Source: Ornithinibacillus californiensis | GTDB lineage: Bacteria > Bacillota > Bacilli > Bacillales > Amphibacillaceae | DNA length: 55,316 nt | NCBI RefSeq assembly: GCF_001038485.1 | Contig: NZ_LDUE01000045.1 | Coordinates: 1 to 55,316, forward strand | Direction of reading: 5' to 3' | Shown here: one piece after another, positions 26,324 to 36,476 of the stretch | How positions within the stretch are numbered: position 1 is the first letter of the stretch | Layout: the number at the start of each line of letters is the position of its first letter | Notes under the pieces: model-generated | Databases searched by the model: none | Seen by the model: the letters and a program-made list of their open reading frames with translations, nothing else | Told to the model about the DNA's origin: nothing | Translations under genes and position numbers: made by a program

Positions 26324-29300
26324 CTATTGAATCTCTATGGTATAAGAGATTGGTTGAATTGGGATTGGTGAATTCTCAAATGAAATAATTAATTCTGCTT
26401 CTCCGGTGATTGGTGTTTCACTAACTATATCATTAATTGTTACATTATATAGGCTTAATCCGTTCAATTCTTTGGTATACTTTACACCGCCTTGTTCAAC
26501 GGTTATCGTACCAGGAACACGTTTATCAGGCATTTTCAAATTATAATACTCTTTCAATGTATTAAAGCTCGTGACCTTATGGCCCAAACTATTTTTAATA
26601 TATAGTCCAAGATAGTTATCTAAAGATACTGTTGCGTTGACAGAATTATCAGTGCCCATCCAATTTCCAACAATTAATAATCTATCGTTTGTTGTAATAG
26701 TTGTTGGTTCTTGAATGTCCATTGGACCTGTAGAAAATTGTATTTCCCAAAAATTAATATTATTATTATTCAGTTGATAGGTTAAATTTATCTTGCGATA
26801 GTTTCCTTTAGAGATTAGTATATTCTCTAATCCGCTGCCCGCTGCTCCAGAATAATCCTCTTCTGTACCTTTGTATGGAGTAACATAATAAAACTCATAA
26901 TTAACCGGGGTGTACTGGTCAAGTTCTACGTTGATATTTACAATATCTGAATCGTTAAATTCTACAGCGTTATTTGTTTCAGAAATTGTCACACTTTCCT
27001 TGAAAAGATTATAGGACATTTCGGGTCTATCGAATTGAACATTCACATTATAAGTCCCATATGGAACACGTGTATCCTTTGATAGCATTACGTCGTAAAT
27101 TGCTCCCGATACATCTTTCTTATAGATTCGAATCGGCATTAGATCATCTGCCTCTAGCGTTGCCCCTGGAATAGATACTTGAAATGGCCTGTATGTTTCA
27201 TCTACCTTTATAACTTTAAAGTAGCCTTCCGCAGCCTCCGCTTTAGTCAGTTTATCAAAAAGTACATAACCATTTGTCTCAATTGATACAAATACATCTG
27301 GTGAAATATTTGCTATATAAAGGTCAGTAATCTCTATCCACATACCGTTTTCTACTAATGTTCTACTAATTTTTTTCTCTGAATATGCGGAGTCCTGAAT
27401 CTGTACATAAGCAGATTCTTCCGCAAAATCATCACTTTCAATGAAGTAGGTGATTGATGAACCAGTAGTCATTTCGCTTGGCAACTCACTTATGACAGTT
27501 TCAATTTCTTGAACAACACTATCGATAGCAACTTGAGTTACTCCGTCTTCCGCGTATAATAGCTGACTTGCTTCTTCAATCAGTATAGTAAATTGGCTAT
27601 AGGTATCCCCTGGGAAATCACTCTGTGGATTCTGATTAATAATCCGACCTGCCTTTGAATATGCATATTGAAGTTGAGTAAGGTCTACTACTACTTTTTT
27701 CGTCTTAAAGGTACCAACTGCAGCTTGTAGGACTTCAGCTTCACTGTCTATAGTTTGTTGGTTTTCTATCGTAACATCTACTATGTTATCAAGAACCAAC
27801 TCTGCACTATTGATAGATGCTTCAAGGTTATCTATATCGCTTTGATTGTATTGTCCATCAGCACTTCCTGGGACTGCACTTTCAAGATAAAATCTAGCCT
27901 CTGTTAAGATTCGGTTTAATTGATGCTTGTCTAATACTGTCTCAAATACAACTAGTGAGCCATTGGCATATGTTGCTTCAATTTCAACGTCTACACGTTT
28001 TGTAGGATTAGTAATAGTAGCATTTTCACCTAGAACTAATGTCGCACTACTACGTATAACCAACTCATCCACTACATCATTAATTGTAACCTGGTGGTTA
28101 TAAGAATCAATTACGACTGTTGAAACTGGTGCATCAATTTTTGTATTTGCTTCTGATTCAATCCAAATTGTTCCTTCTATTTTGGACTCTGGGTTGTCGG
28201 ATGTAATTCGTAGGTCGGTACCACTTGTAATCTTAATATCTCCTACGAATACTGTATCACCACTTAAGTGAATCGAATTTGCTCCACCACCTGCAAATGT
28301 GTGTTCAGAGCCACTTGCATCTTTGACATTTTCTAAAGTAATATTTTCCACTTCACTGCCAATAAGCAATGTGGACACTGTAGCATTTTTAATGGTGATA
28401 TTATCTCCATTAACTTCTAAACTGGATAAAGTAGTCCCATTAAAATCAAAGCTTTGTCCTTGAACGGAAGAAGGAACTACAATTGGTATATTTACAGGGT
28501 TATTATTGGATGCTGTGAACCCTGAAGTTAGTTCTATTTTTGTTATCGTGTTTTGCTGTAATGCCTGTGTAAATCCTTGATCAGAAGAAACAACTGCTGT
28601 TGCTCCATTATCCTTAAGTTGAAATTCTGATGTTTGCCCCCCATTTGAAGGCGACTCGACGGAAGGGATTTGTGTTAATTTCAGTATTTTATCTAGGAAA
28701 ATAGCAAACTGTACTCGTTTTATGGTATCTCCACCATCAAAGTAACGATTACCTTCTTCGTCAACTTTCCCTACAGTAACTTGATGTTGAGCTAATATAT
28801 TTACATTATTACGATGAGAAATGTCGATATCCTGTAAATCAATTAATTCAACTTCAAGATTATTATCCTGTAATTGAAACGACTTAACTAAGACGGTTGC
28901 TACTTGCTCCCTGTTAATCATTTTTTCAGGACCAAAGCTACCATTACTTCCTTGAAAGATATCAGCCTTTGTAACTGCTGCTATCTGTGATGCATATAGA
29001 TGATTTTCATCTACATCATGATAGACCGAAAGTATTTCAGAAAGATTTTCTGGAATTGGTAGATTAAGAGCTTTTGTTAGCATCACGGCAACATGTTGTC
29101 GCGAGATATTTCCCCATGGTTTAAAGGTTCCATCTCCATACCCGTTAATAATTTCTCGTTCAACAAGTGACAGGACCTCACTATAGCCTTGATCATCAAC
29201 TGATATGTCAGAAAATATAGTTGATGAAGTTTTTGCTGCTACTATTGGTGTGTACAGTGACAGGATAATTGCAATGATTGAAACAATGGATAGTATCTTT

Positions 29301-29329
29301 TTGTTAGTATGACTTTTATTACTAATCAT
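26324..29329 (-). CDS. Large SLH protein with beta-solenoid-like and FIVAR-like regions
   Basis: Secreted protein of 1001 residues. A signal peptide (ILSIVSIIAIILSLYTPIVAA) precedes three N-terminal SLH motifs (about 40-230; REIINGYGDGTFKPWG, ADIFQGSNGSFGPEK). Next comes a region of short repeated beta strands (about 265-450; SFDFNGTTLSSLEVNG, ITIKNATVSTLLIG) that suggests a beta-solenoid. A helical stretch (about 470-630; LEASINSAELVLDNIV) looks FIVAR-like, and the C-terminal half has Ig-like beta domains. There are no catalytic motifs I recognise; an adhesin or S-layer-associated structural role is likely. The start is ATG 29329 behind AGGAGG; five upstream codons in frame lack a site. It is weakly similar to the other SLH proteins outside the anchor. 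Confidence 0.8.
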   Translation of the reverse strand: MISNKSHTNKKILSIVSIIAIILSLYTPIVAAKTSSTIFSDISVDDQGYSEVLSLVEREIINGYGDGTFKPWGNISRQHVAVMLTKALNLPIPENLSEILSVYHDVDENHLYASQIAAVTKADIFQGSNGSFGPEKMINREQVATVLVKSFQLQDNNLEVELIDLQDIDISHRNNVNILAQHQVTVGKVDEEGNRYFDGGDTIKRVQFAIFLDKILKLTQIPSVESPSNGGQTSEFQLKDNGATAVVSSDQGFTQALQQNTITKIELTSGFTASNNNPVNIPIVVPSSVQGQSFDFNGTTLSSLEVNGDNITIKNATVSTLLIGSEVENITLENVKDASGSEHTFAGGGANSIHLSGDTVFVGDIKITSGTDLRITSDNPESKIEGTIWIESEANTKIDAPVSTVVIDSYNHQVTINDVVDELVIRSSATLVLGENATITNPTKRVDVEIEATYANGSLVVFETVLDKHQLNRILTEARFYLESAVPGSADGQYNQSDIDNLEASINSAELVLDNIVDVTIENQQTIDSEAEVLQAAVGTFKTKKVVVDLTQLQYAYSKAGRIINQNPQSDFPGDTYSQFTILIEEASQLLYAEDGVTQVAIDSVVQEIETVISELPSEMTTGSSITYFIESDDFAEESAYVQIQDSAYSEKKISRTLVENGMWIEITDLYIANISPDVFVSIETNGYVLFDKLTKAEAAEGYFKVIKVDETYRPFQVSIPGATLEADDLMPIRIYKKDVSGAIYDVMLSKDTRVPYGTYNVNVQFDRPEMSYNLFKESVTISETNNAVEFNDSDIVNINVELDQYTPVNYEFYYVTPYKGTEEDYSGAAGSGLENILISKGNYRKINLTYQLNNNNINFWEIQFSTGPMDIQEPTTITTNDRLLIVGNWMGTDNSVNATVSLDNYLGLYIKNSLGHKVTSFNTLKEYYNLKMPDKRVPGTITVEQGGVKYTKELNGLSLYNVTINDIVSETPITGEAELIISFENSPIPIQPISYTIEIQ

Positions 29330-29499
29330 GAGTTCCTCCTTCATCCTTTATTATTTAACTCATTATTATATTTCGACATATTTTTCAAATTGTTTAATCT
29401 ATTTGTATTTGAAAGAAGTAACATTGAAAGAAGTTACATTAAAAAATCCTTGTAGAAAGTATTCATTTTGGATTTGAGGTTCAGGTGTGTAACCCGAGA

Positions 29500-30163
29500 A
29501 GTGGACAGAAAAAGGTAACGTAGAAAATAAAGTTGGTTATGTTCGGTATAATTTCTTTAGTACGTCACCAATAATGAATAGCTTTGAGGAATTGTCAGAA
29601 ACACTTCGTGTTCAGTTAACGAAGGATAGAGAAAGGCTACACTATGAAAAAGATGAGTTAATTGAAAATCTTTGGATTAAAGAAACTAAATATTTATTAG
29701 ACTTACCTTCACAAGACTATCCAGTATTTAAAGATACTGACGTAAAGGTAAATAAATATAATGAAGCTAAAATTAGATAACTCGGTTATACATATACCAA
29801 GAGCTGCAAACTATCCGGTCATTCATTTGATTTTAACATGGGACAGGTATAAAGCTGTATCTACTTATAGAGGCATTCTCAGTGAAGACTATAGACCTTA
29901 TATGAATAAAAGTAGAGCAATTCCATGGACGACTGTGCTAAAGGATTGGATAAGGAAGCCTAGAGTGGTTCCTTACTCTAGGTATAAATAAGTATTTACC
30001 AGGTAGAGTACAAGATTATTTATTAGTGGACGATTTAACGCTTAGAAAAGAGAGATTAAAAGAATTAGTAAGCCTTTTGGTTACACATGACATGAAGAGA
30101 ATTAATGAAGAATTCTATGATTTAATATCAGGAGAAAATGGCAACCCCTATGGGGTTAATTGA
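29500..30163 (+). pseudogene. istA: Decayed IS21 transposase (istA C-terminal part)
   Basis: The plus strand encodes, across at least two frameshifts, a continuous IstA C-terminal region: NVENKVGYVRYNFFST, SFEELSETLRVQLTKDRERL, IHIPRAANYPVIHL, then LVTHDMKRINEEFYDLISG and a stop. Frames shift near 29780 and 29985. The N-terminal HTH and most of the DDE domain are missing. It is followed by istB in the normal IS21 order. Confidence 0.8.
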
Positions 30164-30210
30164 TCACTTTATGATTCCCTAACCCCCTCTGAAGATAGGA
30201 GGATTGTAAA

Positions 30211-30811
30211 ATGAGGGATCAAATCCGTTTCATGTGCAAATCGTTTAGACTTGCATACGTGGCAGATATTTACGAAGAGATACAATTTGACTCGCCAACA
30301 CAATTTTTAGAGGCATTATTCACTGAAGAATTTCGTTTAAAAGAAAAAGCTAAATACAACGGTTGATTAAAAATGCAAAATTCTTAGATTCTAAGAATCT
30401 AAGTAATTACGAATGGCATGAGCAAATTAGATTTCCAGCACAATTAGATAAAGAGGAGCTAATTAGTCTTCAGTTTATTGAAAGAGGAAACAAAATGTCG
30501 TTCTAGTGGGATCGCCAGGAACAGGAAAAAGTCATTTAGCAACTGGATTAGGTAGAAAAGCATGTGAACTGGGATACGAAGTCAGATTTCTTAGGGTTTC
30601 ACTTCTAGTAGAACAACTAGAGCATGCATTAATAGAAAACAAACTACCAGCTTTTAGGAGGAGATTGGAGAAGGTTGATTTAATCATTTTAGATGAGATG
30701 GGTTACTTGCCGTTTAGTAAGGAAGGATATGGATTACTATTTCAATTAATCGCGGAGTGGTATGAGCAGAAAAGTTTAATTATTACTTCTAACTTAGAGT
30801 TTAGTCAATGA
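30211..30811 (+). pseudogene. istB: Decayed IS21 helper ATPase (istB), frameshifted and truncated
   Basis: Start ATG 30211 behind AGGAGG. The frame breaks near 30362 and again near 30495, but the pieces join into IstB: FLEALFTEEFRLKEKAKYN, then LVGSPGTGKSHLATGLG (Walker A) and LIILDEMGYLPFSKEGYG (Walker B). It ends at TSNLEFSQ, short of the usual C-terminus. The element is inactive. Confidence 0.85.
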
Positions 30812-31503
30812 GGGATCAAGGTTTGATATATAGCGAATGTTCATAAATATAAAATATGGTATATGATAATGTTTAAAGTTAGGTTTGTTTCCCTATGCTA
30901 GTCTATTAGCTTAAAAGGTATATTAACATGTTGAAGCAAAATACATAGATATAATAGAGTTTTTTTATGGTAAACCTTATATAGAATCGCGGTTACGAAA
31001 GGTGTTTCCAAAAATAAGTTGACTAGCCTAATTAAAAGTCACTGGTACTACTTTCCCTTTTACTACCAAACAATCTATCTCAATTGCTTTATATACAAGT
31101 GCAAGTAGCACAGTTATTAAGGATTAGAATAAACACTAATTAGCATAAGTTAGTGTTTAAACATGGTTAATTTATTCTATTTATAAATTCAATTAAAGAT
31201 ATATCTAGAATTCTAATCTTAAATTTTTTATAAAATTAAGATTATATAAAGGTTTAACAGCTGAAGATAATGAATGACAGATTTTTTAAAGTTTATTATA
31301 TACCATGCACCATAGAAAGTAATAATCAATAATAAATGAAACAAGACTTCTGTAGCCTTTTTTCTACTGAACATTATGTAATTTATTTCATTACATGTAA
31401 AAGATCTCTCTTAGATTAGAAGTCTTTCTTTTAATAACCAGTTTAGATTGTCACTTTTTGATAGAATTGCCAAATTCCCGATACAAATCAGTCAAAATAT
31501 GCA
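30812..31503. other. Intergenic, no gene seen
   Basis: About 690 bp of AT-rich DNA between the IS21 remnant and the S-layer gene terminator. No reading frame, RNA or repeat that I can support. Confidence 0.4.
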
Positions 31504-31540
31504 CAAAAAAACAGAGAGTATTTAACTCTCTGTTTTTTAC
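31504..31540 (-). terminator. Strong terminator of the S-layer gene
   Basis: AAAAAACAGAGAG, loop TATTTAA, CTCTCTGTTTTTT. A perfect stem with T-runs, ten bases after the stop codon on the minus strand. Confidence 0.9.
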
Positions 31541-31550
31541 AAATCAATTA

Positions 31551-34073
31551 TTAGCGAGTTGCAGTTTTTACTGTACCTACTACTAATGTATTTGAAGCAC
31601 CATCTACTGGTAGAGTAGCATCGTCTAATGTTTTAACAGTAATTGTACCAGTTGCGAAGTTATAACCTGTACCAGTTACAATATATTGTGTTGCATTAGA
31701 TGGGTTAACACCTACTACTAGGTTCCCAGAAGCAATTTTAGCACCGTTAATTGTTACTTCTAAGTCAGTAGCAGTTACACCAGTTACTGCTTCACTGAAT
31801 TGAACTACTAATTTGTTAGAAGAATTAATTGACGCTGAAAGTAGTTCAGGTTTTGTATTATCTGTAAATGGAGCAGTTCTTGTATCAGTATCCATCACAT
31901 TTCCAGCTAAATCTTGAACACCAGAGACTGTAACTAGTTTTGTTCCAGAGTTAGAAATTGTACCTTCAGGAACAGTAATAGTTGCTAATGTCTTGGCTTG
32001 ATTTAAATAGATAGTAGTTCCAGATGGAAGAGTTACCCCATTAATTTTATAGTTTGCAAAGTATGTCGCAGATCCAGTAACATTTCCGCCTTTAACTGGT
32101 TCACTAAATAGAACTTCGAAAGTGCCTTTACTAGTTTCATTCACAGATGTTACTGTTGGAGCACCTGAATCAGATGAGTCACCAACAACGAACTGAATAG
32201 TGTGTGCAACTGTAGCATTTGGAGTGTTTGCTTCATCCGTAAACGCGCCAGCACCAATAGTTAAATTATAAGTACCGTTTGTGAATTCAGAAGCATTAAA
32301 TACTACTGTATCTTCACCTGCAGCTACATCAACTGCTGCAATTAATTCTGTATCTGGTGATCCAGCAGCTGCAGCAGCATCAGTTACATCATATCTTACA
32401 CCACTTGAGTCAGTTACAAATAATTTACCATCAAAATCAGCAGCTAATTCAGCAGCTAATCCTTCACTAAATGTAACAGTTAGTAATTCTGTATCTGAAT
32501 CATATTCAGCTTTTTGAGCTACTGGTTTTACAGTATCTTTTACAAGAGTAACACTATTTTCATATTTAAGACCAACGTTATTTTGAGCATCTTTGTAACC
32601 TTCAATTACAACTCTTAGAGTTGAAGAAGTTTCACCTGCTGCATAAACATCACCATAAGCAAGATCAACACTGAAAGTTTTATTATCAGATGTAGCTGGA
32701 GAAGAAGAGATTAAGGATGCACCTTTATAGACTTTAACTGTTGTGCCGTCTACAAGGTTACCACTTAACGCTTCATCAAATTTTACTTCAATAGTAGTTT
32801 CACCATCAGCTTTAACTGAAGTAACTACTGGCATTTCGTTCACGATAGAATAAGTAAACGTTGAAGAATATAAACTCATAGCATTTCCAGCTAAGTCAGT
32901 TGCGCCAGATACTACTACAGTATATGATTCTTTGTTAGATAGAGAACTAACAGCTGGATCTGCAGCAGCAATTGTTACAGTACCGTCACCATTGTGTGTA
33001 ACGTTAGCTTCATTAACAGTTACTTCATTTAATACGATATCTGGTTTTACAGATTCATTTAAACGCTCACTAAATGTTACAGTAACATCTCCACTTTCAT
33101 CTGATTTTACAGAAGACACAGTTGGAGCTTTAACATCTTTGAAAACAATAGTTTTTGATTGAGCTGAACCTAATGTGTCGCCATTAGCCAAAACTAATGC
33201 TTTATTTACTGCAACTTCGTAAGCTGTGTTATTGCTTAGAAGTCCACCAGTAATTGCTCCATTAGCTCCTAATTTAATAACAACTGATTTCTTATCACTA
33301 CGAAGTGAAACTTTATCGTCATTTGCCAATGCATCAGTATCAATAGAGTAGTTACCGATTGATTCAGCAGATGCTTTGTTTAGTTCTTTATTAAAGGTAA
33401 CAAGAATTTCATTAGCGTTAATCGCACTTACACTTACAACTTCAGGATTAGCTACTACTTCTAGTGATTTAAACAAGAAGCTAGCAAATTGTCCACGAGT
33501 TACAGTTGCTTTAGGATTGAAATCTTCTAATTGATTAGTAATTCCTAAGTTTGCTAGAATTTGAACATTAGCTTTGTGAGTTGAACTCACGTTATCTAAG
33601 TTTACATCTACATCAGCACCAGTAGATGATAGATCGAAAGCATTAACTAGAGTTGAAGCCATAGCTTCACGAGTTAATTCTTTATCGATTTGGAATTCAC
33701 CGTTGCTACCTTTGAATACGCCAGCTTTTGCAACTGCTGCAATATAACCAGCATATTGATGATCAGCATCAACATCTGAGAAATAGTCTTCTACTTCTGA
33801 TGCATCTAATGCTTCTAGGCCTAATGCATTAGCAAATAGTACTGCTGCATGTGCACGGCTTAGGTCTTTACCAGGTTGGAAAGTACCATCTTCATAACCT
33901 TTGATTACTCCTTGTTCAACAAGACTAGTAATCGCTTCATAGTGTGAATCTCCAGCTTTTACATCTGTAAAGCTAGTGTCTGCTGCAATTGCAACAGGAG
34001 CGATTGCTGCAACTGCAGCTGTTGCTGCGATTGATGATGCAGCTAATTTACGATAAGTTTTCTTATTACTCAT
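31551..34073 (-). CDS. Probable main S-layer protein: three SLH motifs and SbsA-type Ig domains
   Basis: Secreted structural protein of 840 residues. A signal peptide (KLAASSIAATAAVAAIAPVAIAAD) precedes three SLH motifs (about 32-200) and a chain of four or more Ig-like units, each opening with a 'V.F(S/N)E.L' strand (VTFSERLNESVKPD, VKFDEALSGNLVDG, VTFSEGLAAELAAD, VLFSEPVKGGN, VQFSEAVTG), as in S-layer proteins of bacilli. There is no Cys. Expression signals are those of an abundant protein: a near-consensus promoter at 34210-34238, a leader of about 130 nt, a good GGGAGG site and a strong terminator. It stands next to genes for wall-polymer synthesis that would provide its anchor. That it is the dominant S-layer subunit is an inference. 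Confidence 0.88.
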   Translation of the reverse strand: MSNKKTYRKLAASSIAATAAVAAIAPVAIAADTSFTDVKAGDSHYEAITSLVEQGVIKGYEDGTFQPGKDLSRAHAAVLFANALGLEALDASEVEDYFSDVDADHQYAGYIAAVAKAGVFKGSNGEFQIDKELTREAMASTLVNAFDLSSTGADVDVNLDNVSSTHKANVQILANLGITNQLEDFNPKATVTRGQFASFLFKSLEVVANPEVVSVSAINANEILVTFNKELNKASAESIGNYSIDTDALANDDKVSLRSDKKSVVIKLGANGAITGGLLSNNTAYEVAVNKALVLANGDTLGSAQSKTIVFKDVKAPTVSSVKSDESGDVTVTFSERLNESVKPDIVLNEVTVNEANVTHNGDGTVTIAAADPAVSSLSNKESYTVVVSGATDLAGNAMSLYSSTFTYSIVNEMPVVTSVKADGETTIEVKFDEALSGNLVDGTTVKVYKGASLISSSPATSDNKTFSVDLAYGDVYAAGETSSTLRVVIEGYKDAQNNVGLKYENSVTLVKDTVKPVAQKAEYDSDTELLTVTFSEGLAAELAADFDGKLFVTDSSGVRYDVTDAAAAAGSPDTELIAAVDVAAGEDTVVFNASEFTNGTYNLTIGAGAFTDEANTPNATVAHTIQFVVGDSSDSGAPTVTSVNETSKGTFEVLFSEPVKGGNVTGSATYFANYKINGVTLPSGTTIYLNQAKTLATITVPEGTISNSGTKLVTVSGVQDLAGNVMDTDTRTAPFTDNTKPELLSASINSSNKLVVQFSEAVTGVTATDLEVTINGAKIASGNLVVGVNPSNATQYIVTGTGYNFATGTITVKTLDDATLPVDGASNTLVVGTVKTATR

Positions 34074-34209
34074 AAAACTTAATCCTCCCTTTTTTAAATA
34101 AAACTATTATTTTGTCTATCTTTCTAGGACTTTATTATGTATCGAGAAAAGAACTTATGTAAAGTCTAGAAAAACAGCAATTAACCTACTAATCTATTGG
34201 TTCCTACTT

Positions 34210-34238
34210 AGTATAGTGATTGCAGCGAATTTTGTCAA
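34210..34238 (-). promoter_or_regulatory. Sigma-A promoter of the S-layer gene
   Basis: On the minus strand TTGACA, exactly 17 bases, TATACT. Transcription would start near 34203 and leave a leader of about 130 nt, as seen for S-layer genes. Nothing else in the 34074-34449 gap stands out. Confidence 0.8.
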
Positions 34239-34449
34239 CAAGTTAATAGGAAATTATTACAAATAATTCAACAATTTATTGTAGATTTCTAGAAAACCAA
34301 CTTTTTAGCTAGGAACAATTTATATTTTACTAGATTAAATTATTAGAATCAAGCGTTATCATACAAATTTCCTAGTTTAATAGGTTGAAAATCTTGGTAA
34401 TAGTTCCATCCCGTCCTATTATATAGAAGGAAATGGAAACTTATGATTA

Positions 34450-35169
34450 TTATTTCTTATTTTTTAATACCATAATTAAAAATTTTGGCAAGGCAAGTTG
34501 TCTCTTCCACCGGGATGGTTCTAAAATCAGACGATACAACCATTCCAAACCAAATTTTCTAAATCCAGCAGGAGCTCGTTTAATGGAACCAGATAAAACA
34601 TCAAATGAACCACCCACTCCTTGTAATACTTTCACATTTAATTTCGAACGATTTTCTCGGATCCATTCTTCTTGCCTTGGACTGCCCATTGCTACAAATA
34701 AAATGTCGGCTTGGGAATTATTGATTTCTTCAATGATTTCAATTTGTTCTTTTTTATAGCCATGGATGACTCCAGCTATTTTTAAATTGGGGAATTGTCT
34801 AAGCAGTTCCTCCATTGCCTTATCAGCAACACCTGGTTTTGCACCGTAAAGGAAAATACTTTTTCCTTGGTTAGCGGCTTCCTTTACCAATTCCATCATT
34901 AAATCAATTCCGGTAATTCGGTCTCTAATGTCTCCACCTTTTAACTTTGAGGCAATAAGTACTCCGACCCCATCCGGGATTTGATAATCGGCGGAATTGA
35001 TTAGTTCTCTCAGATGGTCATCCGCTTTGGCTTTCATAATCTTCTCCGGGTTAACCGCAACTATAAAGGATTGTTTTCCTTCATTAATATAATGAAATAA
35101 TTGTTTCACTAAACTGTCGTATGTTTCATTCGATACATCAACGCCTAGTATTGTTTCTTTCTTTGGCAT
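34450..35169 (-). CDS. tagA: WecG/TagA/CpsF-family glycosyltransferase (GT26)
   Basis: Protein of 239 residues that typically transfers ManNAc (or ManNAcA) from UDP to GlcNAc-PP-undecaprenol, the second step of wall-polymer linkage-unit synthesis. Seen: AVNPEKIMKA, DYQIPDGVGV (with the catalytic-type Asp), FLYGAKPG, VAMGSPRQEEW and a basic amphipathic C-terminus (FGLEWLYRLILEPSRWKR) that docks family members on the membrane. It overlaps or abuts the UDP-ManNAc dehydrogenase gene. The ATG at 35169 has AGGTGA at good distance; a GTG at 35178 overlaps the upstream stop as GTGA. It pairs logically with the TagO-type genes at 46191 and 53787. Confidence 0.88.
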   Translation of the reverse strand: MPKKETILGVDVSNETYDSLVKQLFHYINEGKQSFIVAVNPEKIMKAKADDHLRELINSADYQIPDGVGVLIASKLKGGDIRDRITGIDLMMELVKEAANQGKSIFLYGAKPGVADKAMEELLRQFPNLKIAGVIHGYKKEQIEIIEEINNSQADILFVAMGSPRQEEWIRENRSKLNVKVLQGVGGSFDVLSGSIKRAPAGFRKFGLEWLYRLILEPSRWKRQLALPKFLIMVLKNKK

Positions 35170-35174
35170 GTTGT

Positions 35175-36443
35175 TCACCTATTCTTTGCATCTCCTAAAC
35201 GAATAAATTGGAATCCTGCTTCGCGCCAGTCGATTTCGTCTAGTAAGTTTTTCGTATCGAATACCACTCGGCGGTTCATCGCTTGTCCAACTTCTTCTGG
35301 GTGGTACTCTTTAAATATTTTATGATCCGTTAGAATTACTGCAATATCTGCCTCTTCAATAACTTCTTGTAGAGAGAGTACTTGATGTGGTACACGAACG
35401 TCTTTGATATGTGGATCAAATACTTTATAGCTAATTCCTTCCTTATTAAGATGTTCCATAATTGTTAAGGATGGACTTTCGCGCATATCATCTACATTAC
35501 CTTTGAAGGATAATCCTAGTAAAGCAACTTTAGGATTAGTAATTCCTTCAGTCAGCTGCTTAATTTTATCTACTGTATAAGCAGGCATGTCATCATTTGT
35601 GTGACGTGCAAGTGTAATGATTTTTGCAATATCTGGCTGTAACTCAGCTAGGAACCATGGGTCAACTGCGATACAGTGACCTCCTACACCAGGCCCTGGT
35701 TGGTGAATGTTTACACGTGGGTGATAATTCGCAAGTTTAATTGCTTCCCAGCCGTTAATACCAATTCGGTCACTGATTTTTGCAATTTCATTTGCAAAAG
35801 CAATGTTTACGTCGCGGTATGTGTTTTCAATAACTTTTACCATTTCAGCAGTCGTTGCATCTGTTAGGTGAATTTCACCTTCCACGAAAGATTTATATAG
35901 TTTTTTTGTTAGCTCAGAAGATGTTGGGTCAATTCCTCCAACGATACGGTCATTTGAAACTAACTCTTGAAAGATTTTTCCTGGAATAACTCGTTCAGGT
36001 GAGTGAGATACATAAAGTTCTTCACCTAACTTTAGTCCCGTTTTTTCTAATACAGGAAGCATTACATCTTCTACTGTTCTAGGTGGTACGGTTGATTCTA
36101 ATATGACTAAGTTTCCTTTTTTAATGTAAGGCACAATGCTTTCTGTTGCTGTGCGTACATAATCAAGGTTTGCTGTTTTATCTTCACGAATTGGTGATGG
36201 TACAGCAACAATGAAGACATCCGCTTCTTGTGGTTCTGTTGATACTGATAAGTTTCCTGAATCCATTACTTCTTCTAAAGCTTCTTGTAAGCCTGGTTCT
36301 TCAATATGCAATTGTTTCTTGGCTAAAGTTGCTACTGCTTTTTCATTTACATCCATTCCATGGACTTGGAAGCCATGTTTTGCAAACATAATTGATGTTG
36401 GTAGTCCGATATATCCTAGTCCAATAACACATATTTTTTCCAT
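35175..36443 (-). CDS. wecC: UDP-N-acetyl-D-mannosamine dehydrogenase
   Basis: Cytoplasmic NAD-dependent enzyme of 422 residues that oxidises a UDP-hexose C6 alcohol to the uronate. Seen: Rossmann motif VIGLGYIGLP at the N-terminus, ESTVPPRT, the central EMVKVIENTYRDVNIAFANE helix with catalytic Lys, active-site Cys at about 257 in GPGVGGHCIAVDPWF, and LGLSFKGNVDDMRESPS in the C-terminal domain. The HCIAVDPWF form points to the UDP-ManNAc (WecC) branch rather than UDP-glucose. With the tagA-like gene downstream it suggests a ManNAcA-containing wall polymer, as in teichuronic-type or SLH-binding polymers. ATG 36443 behind AAGGA. Confidence 0.85.
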   Translation of the reverse strand: MEKICVIGLGYIGLPTSIMFAKHGFQVHGMDVNEKAVATLAKKQLHIEEPGLQEALEEVMDSGNLSVSTEPQEADVFIVAVPSPIREDKTANLDYVRTATESIVPYIKKGNLVILESTVPPRTVEDVMLPVLEKTGLKLGEELYVSHSPERVIPGKIFQELVSNDRIVGGIDPTSSELTKKLYKSFVEGEIHLTDATTAEMVKVIENTYRDVNIAFANEIAKISDRIGINGWEAIKLANYHPRVNIHQPGPGVGGHCIAVDPWFLAELQPDIAKIITLARHTNDDMPAYTVDKIKQLTEGITNPKVALLGLSFKGNVDDMRESPSLTIMEHLNKEGISYKVFDPHIKDVRVPHQVLSLQEVIEEADIAVILTDHKIFKEYHPEEVGQAMNRRVVFDTKNLLDEIDWREAGFQFIRLGDAKNR

Positions 36444-36476
36444 TATATTGGTCCTTCTTTCTATAAATACTATTGA

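Noticed and set aside
29574-29991. Two small plus-strand ORFs as separate genes
   Set aside because: Together they read as consecutive frames of one IS21 istA C-terminus broken by frameshifts.
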